Source of the DNA: Rheinheimera sp. SA_1
GTDB taxonomy: Bacteria; Pseudomonadota; Gammaproteobacteria; Enterobacterales; Alteromonadaceae
Direction: 5' to 3'
DNA: 64,000 nt
Assembly (NCBI RefSeq): GCF_001669775.1
Contig: NZ_LXWK01000020.1
Location: 124,001 to 188,000 of the forward strand
Positions 54,761 through 63,274 of the stretch are shown here, in pieces (position 1 is the first letter of the stretch; every line of letters starts with the position of its first letter). The notes below the pieces were generated by a model that was not told the DNA's origin, ran no database searches, and was given only the letters and a program-made list of their open reading frames with translations. Both the position numbers and the translations under genes were made by a program.

Positions 54761-54823
54761 TTGTTAATATAGGGGTCAGAGTCAATTGTTAACAGATTTC
54801 TGTTAACAATTGACTCTGACCCC
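54761..54823. repeat. GGGGTCAGAG palindromic element, copy 4
   Basis: The same two 24-nt arms at 54772-54795 and 54800-54823, loop ATTT. TTGTTAAT begins at 54761, 1 nt after the uvrA stop. The right flank ACAATTTACA resembles the right flanks of copies 1 and 3. The downstream gene is co-directional. Confidence 0.9.
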
Positions 54824-54852
54824 ACAATTTACATATAGCAGATGAAGCCCCT

Positions 54853-55161
54853 ATGAAAAAACTCTCAGCCGTCCAACTGAAACAACAAGCCGCCGTGCTC
54901 TCAGCCGTCGAAGCACTGGAACAACAAGCTATCGTCGAACTACCTGGCGCAGTTCAGGGCTGGTTTAGCCTGGAATATGAAGCTTTTCCAATTTCATTGC
55001 TGGTGCGTCTGCAGTTTGCAACAGATGAAGCCCTTGCCGCAGCCCAACCCCAACTGCTGATCTGGCAAAAGCGTTTTAGTGGTTTGATGTTGAAAAAAGG
55101 CGTGATCCTCAAAGATATGCGCAAACACCTGGTGTTTACCTGTATGGGACCGGAAGACTAG
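54853..55161 (+). CDS. Small protein of unknown function
   Basis: A 102-residue cytosolic protein, no signal or membrane segment. The first 30 residues are helical and Gln/Ala-rich (KLSAVQLKQQAAVLSAVEALEQQ), then a mixed part with conserved-looking GWFSLEYEAFPISLLVRLQF and KKGVILKDMRKHLVFTCMG. I do not recognise the family. It lies between uvrA (with the palindromic repeat at its 5' side) and a prolyl oligopeptidase gene. The SD is weak. Confidence 0.6.
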   Translation: MKKLSAVQLKQQAAVLSAVEALEQQAIVELPGAVQGWFSLEYEAFPISLLVRLQFATDEALAAAQPQLLIWQKRFSGLMLKKGVILKDMRKHLVFTCMGPED

Positions 55162-55321
55162 ACACAAAGCGCAACCTGACTTCGTAGCCTCCTACCAAAG
55201 ACCAGCCACTTCCAACTCTTTGCAGCAAAATTCAGCCATTGGTCGCATCAGACTTTGCAAGTTGCAGCTTGGCTGGCATGGTTACATCGATGCAACTAAA
55301 TTAACTAAAAAGGAATACAAG

Positions 55322-57433
55322 ATGAGGATTGCTTTGGTCACCCTAGCGCTGTTGAGTACCGGCTTGGTCCATTCCGCTCAGGCCAACACCGCTCCTGCAG
55401 CAACCAGTACGGCAACTGCATCGCAGACTGCAGACCCGTACTTGTGGCTGGAAGAAGTCGATAGCAAACCAGCAATGGACTGGGTTACGCAACAAAATGC
55501 AGTGTCGACCAAACAGCTCGAATCTTACCCAAAATACCAGCAATTTTATCAACAAACGCTGGAAGTGATGGACTCCCCCAATAACATCGATTTTCCAAGC
55601 CGTCAGGGCAAACATCTCTACAACTTTTGGCGTGATGCGAAACATCAGCGCGGTATTTACCGCCGCACCACCGCAGAAAGTTATGCCAGCGGCAAACCGG
55701 TCTGGGAAACGGTGCTGGATATTGATGCGTTAGCCAAAACCGAAAACGAAAACTGGGTTTATAAAGGCATGAACTGTCTTTATCCGGAATATAAACGCTG
55801 CCTGGTGAATTTATCCCGCGGTGGCGCGGATGCAACAGTCGTACGTGAATTTGATATCACCACTGGTAGTTTTGTCAAAGATGGGTTTTCGCTGCCTGAA
55901 GCCAAAAGCAGTATTAGTTGGATTGACCAAAACAGCGTTTACGTTGGTACTGATTTTGGCACTGGCAGTATGACCGCTTCCGGCTATCCGAAAACAGTGA
56001 AGATCTGGCAACGTGGCACTGCGCTTTCAGCCGCAGTAACTTTGTATGATGGTGCAGCAACCTCGGTCAGCATCGGTGCTTATCGTAGTTTTGGTGTTGA
56101 TGGCTCCCATGATTTTGTTTATGAATCGACCAGTTTCTACACCAATAAAGCCTGGTTACGTCAGGGTGAAAAACTAATCGCCATTCCAAAACCTGACAGT
56201 GCAGATTTCAGTGGCATGATTTCCGGTCAAATTTTGCTGAAGTTAAAACAAGACTGGCCTGAGCATCAATTAAAACAAGGTTCGTTAGTGGCTATGCCGA
56301 TCAGCGATATCGTCGCGGGAAAGCCGGTTGTGACATTGCTGTTAGAACCAACAGCGACCATGAGTATTCAGCGTGTCAGCAGAACCAAAGACCATGTGTT
56401 GGTGACGGTGCTGGACGATGTCAAAACCCGGGTGCTGAAACTGAGTTATCAAGACAACAACTGGCTCAGCACTGATTTGAAATTGGCTGACAACGCCAAT
56501 ATCAGCGTGTTTAACACCGAAGAAACCGACAATCTGTTCCACTATGTAGTGAATGGTTTCCTGACGCCGATGTCGTTACTGGCCAGCGATAGTGCGACCG
56601 GTAAATCGACACCACTGCGTCAGGCGCCAAGCTGGTTTGACGAAAGCAAATTTAAGGTTGAACAATTTAAAGCCAAATCCAAAGACGGCACTCTGGTTCC
56701 GTATTTTGTGGTGATGGCAAAAGATCTGAAACTCAATGGTAAAAATCCGACTTTGCTGTACGGCTATGGCGGTTTTAATGTGCCGATGACCCCAGGTTAT
56801 TCTGCCAGCATTGGCCGCAGCTGGTTAATGGAAGGTGGTGTTTATGTGCTGTCGAACATTCGCGGTGGTGGCGAGTATGGCCCGGCCTGGCACCAGGCAG
56901 CCCAGCTACATCAGAAAATGAAGTCGTATGAAGACTTTGCCGCCATCGCTGAAGATTTGATTGCCCGTAATATCACCTCTCCCAAACACTTAGGGATTAA
57001 AGGCGGTTCCAATGGCGGTTTATTGACCGGTGCTTCGATGGTACTCAGACCTGAATTGTATGGCGCTGTCATCAGCCAGGTACCGCTACTCGATATGCAG
57101 CGTTACCATACACTGCTGGCCGGTGCATCCTGGATGGCCGAATATGGTGATCCTACTAAAGCGGAAGACTGGAAGGTGATTAAAACTTATTCGCCGTACC
57201 ACAATGTCAAAGCTGGTGTGAAATATCCAACAGCGTTTTTCTACACCTCAACCCGTGATGACCGGGTTCACCCGGCCCATGCCCGGAAAATGGTGGCCAG
57301 AATGTTAGAACAGAAACACCCGGTGCTGTATTTCGAAAATATCGAAGGCGGCCATGCCGGAGCTGCGGACAATAAACAGTCTGCACGGATGTCGGCGCTG
57401 GAATACAGCTATTTGTGGCAACAACTGCAATAA
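55322..57433 (+). CDS. Secreted prolyl oligopeptidase (S9A)
   Basis: A 703-residue post-proline serine endopeptidase with a signal peptide (MRIALVTLALLSTGLVHSAQA), so periplasmic. Starts on the family N-terminus DPYLWLEEVDS. The propeller covers about 95-430. The hydrolase domain has LYGYGGFNVPMTPGYS, Ser in IKGGSNGGLLTGAS, Asp in TSTRDDRVHPAHA and His in EGGHAGAADN, so the triad is complete. AAGGAAT lies 8 nt before the ATG at 55322. Substrates are short proline-containing peptides. Confidence 0.93.
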   Translation: MRIALVTLALLSTGLVHSAQANTAPAATSTATASQTADPYLWLEEVDSKPAMDWVTQQNAVSTKQLESYPKYQQFYQQTLEVMDSPNNIDFPSRQGKHLYNFWRDAKHQRGIYRRTTAESYASGKPVWETVLDIDALAKTENENWVYKGMNCLYPEYKRCLVNLSRGGADATVVREFDITTGSFVKDGFSLPEAKSSISWIDQNSVYVGTDFGTGSMTASGYPKTVKIWQRGTALSAAVTLYDGAATSVSIGAYRSFGVDGSHDFVYESTSFYTNKAWLRQGEKLIAIPKPDSADFSGMISGQILLKLKQDWPEHQLKQGSLVAMPISDIVAGKPVVTLLLEPTATMSIQRVSRTKDHVLVTVLDDVKTRVLKLSYQDNNWLSTDLKLADNANISVFNTEETDNLFHYVVNGFLTPMSLLASDSATGKSTPLRQAPSWFDESKFKVEQFKAKSKDGTLVPYFVVMAKDLKLNGKNPTLLYGYGGFNVPMTPGYSASIGRSWLMEGGVYVLSNIRGGGEYGPAWHQAAQLHQKMKSYEDFAAIAEDLIARNITSPKHLGIKGGSNGGLLTGASMVLRPELYGAVISQVPLLDMQRYHTLLAGASWMAEYGDPTKAEDWKVIKTYSPYHNVKAGVKYPTAFFYTSTRDDRVHPAHARKMVARMLEQKHPVLYFENIEGGHAGAADNKQSARMSALEYSYLWQQLQ

Positions 57434-57448
57434 GCAGTAGTCGTTATC

Positions 57449-57480
57449 GTGAGCACTTTGCAAGACGGCAGGGTGCTCAC
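57449..57480 (+). terminator. Hairpin after the prolyl oligopeptidase gene
   Basis: GTGAGCAC (57449-57456) and GTGCTCAC (57473-57480) form a perfect 8-bp stem with a 16-nt loop, followed by TCTTGTT. Placed 15 nt past the stop codon; likely a terminator. Confidence 0.6.
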
Positions 57481-57678
57481 TCTTGTTATGTGACCATAGC
57501 CAAACCGGTTATTTGATCCGGCATCAACAAGCATCGATGTCTACGCCGCTTTGAATCCTTCGCTTGTCGTTTCTGATAAACATTAAAAATTCAGCAGCTT
57601 ACTCATAGAAATACCCGATCAAAAAACTCTGACTATACTCAAAGCCATAGCTAAATTGTCGGTTTGGGGTGGCAGAAC

Positions 57679-59280
57679 GTGGCAACGATTGAACAAAGTA
57701 CTGATCAAAGTAATGGCCAAAGTACGGAACAGAATATCGGGCAACTAGAACATTTCGTCACTATCGGTTTGGCGCTGGCGCGGCAGACTGATCAAACCCA
57801 GTTATTAGAACAAATTCTGCAAAGTGCCCAGCAAATCAGTAAAGCCGAAGGCGGCACCATTTATCGTTGCAACGGTCAGCAACTGGAATTCGCTACTTTA
57901 ATTAACCATCGCCTGGGTTTACATCAGGGCGGTACTTCCGGCGAAAGTCCACAACAAGCGCCGATTCCTCTTCTTATCGATGGCAAACCAAACGACAGTG
58001 CGGTGGTGGCAATTGCCGCCAATCAGCAACAACCTATTGTGATTGATGACGTGTATCAGAGCGCTTTGGTCAATCAGCAAAAAGCCCGCGATTTTGACCA
58101 GCAAATGGGTTATCGCACCCAATCAATGCTGACAGTCCCCCTGTTAGATCATCAAGCGGACGTCACCGGCGTGCTGCAGCTGATTAACTGCCTGAATGAT
58201 GTTGGGCAGCCACAGCCATTTCCAGCTGAAGTACAGCGCCAAGTGCTGGCGCTGGCGTCTTTGGCGGCGATGGTGATCACCAACAAGCAGTTGGTACGCG
58301 ATCTGGAAAATTTATTTGAAGCACTGTCACGGTTATTGGCCCAGGCCATTGATGAAAAGTCACCTTATACCGGCGGTCACTGCCGACGGGTGCCTGCGCT
58401 CACCATGATGCTGGCCGAAGCCTGCAGTGCAACCGACGAAGGGCCCATGGCCGGATTTGTGATGACACCGGCCGATGTGCACGAATTATCAGTCGCGGGC
58501 TGGCTGCATGATTGTGGCAAAATTGCCACGCCGGAATATGTGATGGATAAAGCCACCAAACTACATGGGTTACACGACAATATTGCCTTGGTGGCGGCTC
58601 GGTTTGAAATTGCCTCGCGGGACATCGAATTAAATTCACAGCTTGACGCGACCAGCAAAGCGCAACAATTAGAACAACTTCGGCTAGACCTGAGTTTTTT
58701 GCGCAGCAGCAATATCGGTGGCGAATTTATGTCGTGGGAATTGCAAAAACGGGTGCGTGAGATTGCTGAACGATATCAAATCAGCATCGGCGGTGTGACA
58801 CAATCAGTGCTGACGGCTGATGAAGTCACCAATATGTGTGTTGAGCGCGGCACACTGAATAATGAAGAGCGCCGCATTATCAACCGTCATATTGAAGTCA
58901 CTATCGATATGCTGGAGTCGCTGCCGTTCCCCAAACATCTGCGCAATGTGCCGGAATATGCCGGTGGTCACCATGAAAAAATGGACGGCACCGGTTATCC
59001 ACGCGGCCTGAAAAAAGAGCAGATGTCGGTGCAGGCACGCATTATGGCGATTGCCGATATTTTTGAAGCACTGACGGCCAACGATCGACCCTACAAAAAA
59101 GCCAAAACCTTATCCGAATCGCTGCGGATTTTGGGTTTTATGGCGCAGGATCAGCATATTGATGTCGATTTATTCCGGGTGTTTATCGACAAAAAAGTCT
59201 ATCTGCAATTTGCCGAAGAATTCCTGGGGCCGGAGCAAATCGATGACGTCGACTTCAACACCATCCCAGGCTGGCAATAA
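57679..59280 (+). CDS. GAF - HD-GYP c-di-GMP phosphodiesterase
   Basis: A 533-residue cytosolic protein. A GAF domain covers about 25-195 (QILQSAQQISKAEGGTIYR, QSMLTVPLLDHQADVTGVLQLIN). The HD-GYP domain follows: metal residues in GGHCRRVPAL, HD in AGWLHDCGKIATPE, HH and GYP in GGHHEKMDGTGYPRGL, and IADIFEALTANDRPYK. An insertion of about 90 residues between the HD and the rest (SRDIELNSQLDATSKAQQ...) is characteristic of a subset of HD-GYP proteins. Start: GTG at 57679 with GGGGTGG upstream; a TTG five codons earlier is possible. It lowers c-di-GMP, opposing the GGDEF enzyme at 50380. Confidence 0.92.
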   Translation: MATIEQSTDQSNGQSTEQNIGQLEHFVTIGLALARQTDQTQLLEQILQSAQQISKAEGGTIYRCNGQQLEFATLINHRLGLHQGGTSGESPQQAPIPLLIDGKPNDSAVVAIAANQQQPIVIDDVYQSALVNQQKARDFDQQMGYRTQSMLTVPLLDHQADVTGVLQLINCLNDVGQPQPFPAEVQRQVLALASLAAMVITNKQLVRDLENLFEALSRLLAQAIDEKSPYTGGHCRRVPALTMMLAEACSATDEGPMAGFVMTPADVHELSVAGWLHDCGKIATPEYVMDKATKLHGLHDNIALVAARFEIASRDIELNSQLDATSKAQQLEQLRLDLSFLRSSNIGGEFMSWELQKRVREIAERYQISIGGVTQSVLTADEVTNMCVERGTLNNEERRIINRHIEVTIDMLESLPFPKHLRNVPEYAGGHHEKMDGTGYPRGLKKEQMSVQARIMAIADIFEALTANDRPYKKAKTLSESLRILGFMAQDQHIDVDLFRVFIDKKVYLQFAEEFLGPEQIDDVDFNTIPGWQ

Positions 59281-59426
59281 TTTGCTGTCTTTGGATTTGC
59301 AACAGCAGATACAATATAACTGAGCAAATGCAGCTGCTTACAACTTGCTGGCTGCCACAAAGCATGAAATATTAGCAGCCTATCATTTGTGGCATTTTGG
59401 CAGCAGCGTTGTGCTCTGCCCACATT

Positions 59427-59432
59427 TATAAT
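59427..59432 (+). promoter_or_regulatory. Candidate -10 box before the EF-hand gene
   Basis: TATAAT within ACATTTATAATCG, 60 nt upstream of the ATG at 59492. No convincing -35 at 17 nt is seen, so this is only a candidate. Confidence 0.3.
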
Positions 59433-59491
59433 CGCCTCGGACATCAATACACTCAGCACTTCGCTCTAGCTTTGGAAATAAGGAAAATTAC

Positions 59492-61612
59492 ATGGCACAC
59501 CAATGGCGCTTTTTTCGTTCCGGCGGTTTTGATCAGGTCCGGCTTGATAAAATTGAAGACTGGCAACATTTAAACCAGCTTGATCCAAAACTGTGGGCAG
59601 CGCTGAGTTGCCCGGTCAAAGGGCTGGAATTTGATGCCCGTACCATGAGTTACCTCGATACCGACAGCGATGGCCGGGTGCGGATTGATGAAGTGAAAAC
59701 AGCGGTGGCCTGGGCCTTGTCGGCGCTGCAACAACCGCAAGTACTGCTCAGTGGAGAAGAACTGCCATTAAGCGCCATTAACACCAGTACGGCAGATGGG
59801 CAAAAGCTGCTGGCATCCGCCAAACGCATTTTACAGAATCTCGGCAAAGCCGGCGCCAGCGCATTAACAGTGACCGATACTGCTGATATGGCGCAGATTT
59901 TCCCGGCAAATCAGCTGAATGGTGATGGCATTATCACTGAAGAATTAGCCAGTAGTGCTGAACTGAAACAACTGATCACGACTTTATTAACGCTGGAAAT
60001 TTCCAGTGTTGATCGCAGCGGTGCTCCAGGGATCAATCAAGAGCAGCTGGAGCTGTTTGTCGCCGATGGCAAAGCCTTTGCCGACTGGCAGCAAAGTGGT
60101 TCCGGCATCAGCACTGTACTCGGCGCTGGCACCGAGGAAGCCTTTCAACTGCTGAGCGCACTCGACGCCAAAGTCACCGATTATTTCACCCGTTGCCAGC
60201 TGGCTGCATACGACGCCAGCGCCGCGGTACCGCTCAATGGCGCAGTTGAAGATTATGCTGCCTTGTCACGGCAGTTATTGTCACAAGCCACTTTAGACAC
60301 CAGTTATTTGCCGCTGGCGCACATTAGCGCAGAGGGCACTTTGCCTTTAGAGAAAGGCGTGCACCCACATTGGGCCAAGGTGTTAGGCCGTCTGGCAGAA
60401 CTTGCCGCAGCCATTTGGCCTGCAAAAACCAGTATCAACGCCAAAGACTGGCAACAGTTAAAAGACGTGCTGCAGCCTTACGCCGACTGGAAAGCGGCGC
60501 AACCGGCCACCAAAGCCAGTACGCTGGAGCCGGAAATTCTGGCTGCCTGCCTGCATGAAGACACTTTGCAGCAAGCATATGCGTTAATGGCGCAGGATAT
60601 TTCGCAGCAGGCTGAAGCGGAGTCGGTACTGGATGTCGACAAACTAATTCGTTATCAACGGTATTTGCGGGATTTACTGCGCAATTTTGTTAACTTCGAG
60701 ATTTTCTACAGTCTGGAAAAACCAGCCATTTTTCAAAATGGCCGCTTGTATCTGGATGGGCGTAGCTGCGATTTATGCCTGAACGTCAATGACGCCGCCA
60801 AACACGCTAAACTGGCCGGTTTAAGTGGCATTTATTTGTTGTATGTTGATTGTGTGCGAAGTGCGACGGGTGAGAAAAAGTCAATTGTGGCGTCGATGAC
60901 CGCTGGCGATGCCGGAAATTTGATGGTCGGCCGCAACGGGGTATTTTACGATCCGGCAGGGCAAGACTGGGACGCCACTGTGACCCAGATTGTTGCCAAC
61001 CCAATCAGTATCCGCGAAGCTTTTTTCACGCCTTATCAGCGGATAGGCCGGATGATTTCCGATCAAATCCAGAAATTTGCCGCAGCCAAAGATAAAGACC
61101 TTGAAGCCAAAAGTGCCGCCGGTGTTGGTGACGCGGCAAAAATTGCCGAAACCCCAGCCGTCAAACCTGCGGCACCAGCTCCCTTTGATGTGGCAAAGTT
61201 TGCCGGTATTTTCGCCGCTATTGGCTTAGCCATCGGTGCCATCGGCACCGCGTTGGCTGCAGTCATTACCGGTTTCCTTGGACTGGTCTGGTGGCAAATG
61301 CCGCTGGTTCTGGTCGGTCTTGTGTTCTTTATTTCCGGACCTTCGATGTTGATGGCCTGGTTTAAACTTAGGGCGCGCAACCTGGCACCGCTATTGGATG
61401 CCAACGGCTGGGCCATTAATACCAATGCCAAACTCAGTATTAAATTTGGTACCAAATTGACGGCATTGGCGATATTGCCAAAAGGCTCAAAACGGACTTT
61501 AACCGACCCTTATGAAGAAAAAAGTAATGCCGGTTTATGTTTGATTTTGCTGGTGATTGTGGTGACCGCATGGGTGTTATGGCGTCAGGGTCTATTGGCG
61601 CAGTGGCTATAA
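59492..61612 (+). CDS. EF-hand membrane protein of unknown function
   Basis: A 706-residue protein. A canonical EF-hand loop is present at about residues 55-66 (LDTDSDGRVRIDEVK; Asp at positions 1, 3, 5, Gly 6, Glu 12). Two degenerate loops follow (QLNGDGIITEEL and SVDRSGAPGINQEQLE). Residues 200-540 are a mixed alpha/beta body with blocks such as FQNGRLYLDGRSCDLCLNV and IVASMTAGDAGNLMVGRNGVFYD. An Ala/Pro linker leads to two adjacent hydrophobic segments (about 575-625), then a soluble piece and a final TM near the C-terminus (LCLILLVIVVTAWVLW). No signal peptide, so the large N-part is probably cytosolic. AAGGA precedes the ATG. No catalytic motif recognised. Confidence 0.8.
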   Translation: MAHQWRFFRSGGFDQVRLDKIEDWQHLNQLDPKLWAALSCPVKGLEFDARTMSYLDTDSDGRVRIDEVKTAVAWALSALQQPQVLLSGEELPLSAINTSTADGQKLLASAKRILQNLGKAGASALTVTDTADMAQIFPANQLNGDGIITEELASSAELKQLITTLLTLEISSVDRSGAPGINQEQLELFVADGKAFADWQQSGSGISTVLGAGTEEAFQLLSALDAKVTDYFTRCQLAAYDASAAVPLNGAVEDYAALSRQLLSQATLDTSYLPLAHISAEGTLPLEKGVHPHWAKVLGRLAELAAAIWPAKTSINAKDWQQLKDVLQPYADWKAAQPATKASTLEPEILAACLHEDTLQQAYALMAQDISQQAEAESVLDVDKLIRYQRYLRDLLRNFVNFEIFYSLEKPAIFQNGRLYLDGRSCDLCLNVNDAAKHAKLAGLSGIYLLYVDCVRSATGEKKSIVASMTAGDAGNLMVGRNGVFYDPAGQDWDATVTQIVANPISIREAFFTPYQRIGRMISDQIQKFAAAKDKDLEAKSAAGVGDAAKIAETPAVKPAAPAPFDVAKFAGIFAAIGLAIGAIGTALAAVITGFLGLVWWQMPLVLVGLVFFISGPSMLMAWFKLRARNLAPLLDANGWAINTNAKLSIKFGTKLTALAILPKGSKRTLTDPYEEKSNAGLCLILLVIVVTAWVLWRQGLLAQWL

Positions 61613-61652
61613 GTTATTGAAAGTAAGTTATCGAAAATAAGTTATTTGTGTA

Positions 61653-61683
61653 GGCGTACTCGCCGCGGCTGCGGCAGTACGCC
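61653..61683. repeat. REP-like hairpin, copy D
   Basis: GGCGTACTCGCCGC (61653-61666) pairs with GCGGCAGTACGCC (61671-61683), the most symmetrical of the REP-like hairpins, located between the convergent EF-hand gene and xylR, where it can end both transcripts. Confidence 0.65.
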
Positions 61684-61701
61684 GGATTGTTGGAACGGAA
61701 A

Positions 61702-62898
61702 CTATTCGTTCATCGCTACCTGGTTAAAAACCGTGCCGCGACCCTCGCGGTATTCTTTGGGGGTTTGACCAAAATGGCGTTTAAACACGGCATACATATA
61801 TTGCAGTGATGGATAACCACAGATATTGGCAATTTCCGTTGGGTTCACCTGCGTGTCGACCAACATCTTACAGGCGCGTACCAGTTTTTGATTATGCAGT
61901 TCGGTGTGAATGGAATGGCCCCGTTCGGCGCGAAATCTTTGTTCAAGGTTCGAACGTGAAATCCCCACAAAATCAGTGACCTGTTCGACCTTGGCGCCGC
62001 GTGAAGCGTTGCGGCGAATGTAGTGCATCGCCTGGATCACATAAGGGTCGCGCAAGGCTTTAAAGTCGGTGGACTGGCGCGATGCCACGCCAACCGGCGG
62101 CACCAGAATACGTTTATTGCCAACATCAATATTGTTCAGTTGCATATGCAGCAGTTTGGCCGCTTTATAACCCATTTCGAAACAGCCCTGGGTCACCGAA
62201 CTTAAGCTGATGCGGCTTAGATAGCGGGCAATGTCATCATCGTCGATGCCGATAATGGCGATATTATCCGGCACCACAATACCCACATGTTCACAAGCTT
62301 GTAGCAAGTGGCGGGCACGGGAATCAGTGACGGCAATAATGCCAATGGGTTTGGGCAGGCTTTGGATCCAGTCAGTTAACCGGTTCATCGCATATTGCCA
62401 GGTTTCTGGTCTTGTACAATGCCCTTGATAAACCTGACAGTCGTAACCGTCTTGTGCTGTTAATTTGCGCACGGCACTTTCGCGCTCGCTGGCCCAACGA
62501 TGTTGCTCGTCGCTTGGCACGCTGTAAAAGGCAAACCGATCCAGCCCTTTACGTTTCAGATGTTCATAAGCGGCCTGCACCAGCGCGAAGTTATCGGTCG
62601 CCACATAAGGCACCGCCGGATAATCTTCAGCTTTGGTGTACGAGCCACCAACGCCGACCACCGGTTTATTCGAACCGGCCAGTGCCCGCTGGATATTCAT
62701 ATCGTCGAAGTCGGCGATAATGCCGTCGCCGCCCCATTCATGAATATGTTCCAGCCGACATAACAAATCTTCTTCCAGATACAAGTCCCAGTCGACTTTG
62801 GAAGACTGCAGATAATGACCAATGCCTTCAATGACCTGTCGGTCATAAACTTTATTTGCGTTAAAGAGCAGCGTTATGCTGTGTTTTGCCTTAAACAT
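61702..62898 (-). CDS. xylR: Xylose operon regulator XylR (AraC/PBP type)
   Basis: A 398-residue transcription factor close in length to E. coli XylR (392). The N-terminal 270 residues are a periplasmic-binding-protein-like sugar domain (ITLLFNANKVYDRQVIEGIGHYLQ, GGDGIIADFDD, RFAFYSVPSDEQHRWASERE, IAIIGIDDDDIARYLSRISLSSV). The C-terminal AraC domain has VEQVTDFVGISRSNLEQRFR and PTEIANICGYPSLQYMYAVFKRHFGQTPKEYREG. Known members activate xylose genes on binding D-xylose. The ATG at 62898 has AGGGTG upstream. It is divergent from xylB, with an ERIC-like element in the shared gap. Confidence 0.93.
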   Translation of the reverse strand: MFKAKHSITLLFNANKVYDRQVIEGIGHYLQSSKVDWDLYLEEDLLCRLEHIHEWGGDGIIADFDDMNIQRALAGSNKPVVGVGGSYTKAEDYPAVPYVATDNFALVQAAYEHLKRKGLDRFAFYSVPSDEQHRWASERESAVRKLTAQDGYDCQVYQGHCTRPETWQYAMNRLTDWIQSLPKPIGIIAVTDSRARHLLQACEHVGIVVPDNIAIIGIDDDDIARYLSRISLSSVTQGCFEMGYKAAKLLHMQLNNIDVGNKRILVPPVGVASRQSTDFKALRDPYVIQAMHYIRRNASRGAKVEQVTDFVGISRSNLEQRFRAERGHSIHTELHNQKLVRACKMLVDTQVNPTEIANICGYPSLQYMYAVFKRHFGQTPKEYREGRGTVFNQVAMNE

Positions 62899-62913
62899 GT
62901 CGTCACCCTGTGT

Positions 62914-63053
62914 TTACCCTTCATCCTTGAAGTTGCAGGGGGTTGCCGTGTTCACTCACTCCAAACGCATAGTTCACTATGCTCGTGAGGGGGTCACGTA
63001 TTTGCCGCGGCGTCCACCGTGGCCAACCTGCTACACCAATGATTTTGGGTTTA
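62914..63053 (+). repeat. ERIC-like element, copy 3 (diverged)
   Basis: About 140 bp with termini TTTACCCTTCATCCTTGAAG and CACCAATGATTTTGGGTTTA, like copy 1, but the core has drifted (CTCACTCCAAACGCATAG, GCTCGTGAGGGGGTCACG). It starts 16 nt upstream of the xylR start codon, so it forms part of the xylR 5' leader or promoter region. Confidence 0.7.
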
Positions 63054-63191
63054 TTATTTTTATTGTATGGGTCTTTTGATGATCCAGGCGCTCAATAAAC
63101 ACACCCCAATCAGCAATAGCCCTTTTTTTAATCAATTCCATCTTAGACCGCGCGAGAAATTTCGGATACCAGAAAACATAAAACAGCACAG

Positions 63192-63211
63192 AATTATGAA
63201 TTTTCGTAATT
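63192..63211. promoter_or_regulatory. Candidate operator upstream of xylB
   Basis: AATTATGAA (63192-63200), TT, TTCGTAATT (63203-63211): 9-bp arms with one mismatch, 64 nt before the xylB ATG. It is the clearest symmetric site in the ERIC-free half of the xylR-xylB gap and could bind XylR. The nearby GAAATTTC at 63154 is a shorter palindrome. Confidence 0.35.
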
Positions 63212-63274
63212 GCTGCTAACCCCTTGCTCACCAAAGATTGAGCCACTTTTTACCCTTCAGAGCGCTGGCGCATT

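Noticed and set aside
2721-54823. The four repeated palindromes considered as CRISPR repeats
   Set aside because: They are tens of kilobases apart or isolated between ordinary genes, with no spacers and no cas genes.
63031-63246. A 71-codon minus-strand ORF between xylR and xylB
   Set aside because: It runs into the ERIC-like element, has no convincing SD and would fill the control region of xylB; the composition is unlike neighbouring genes.
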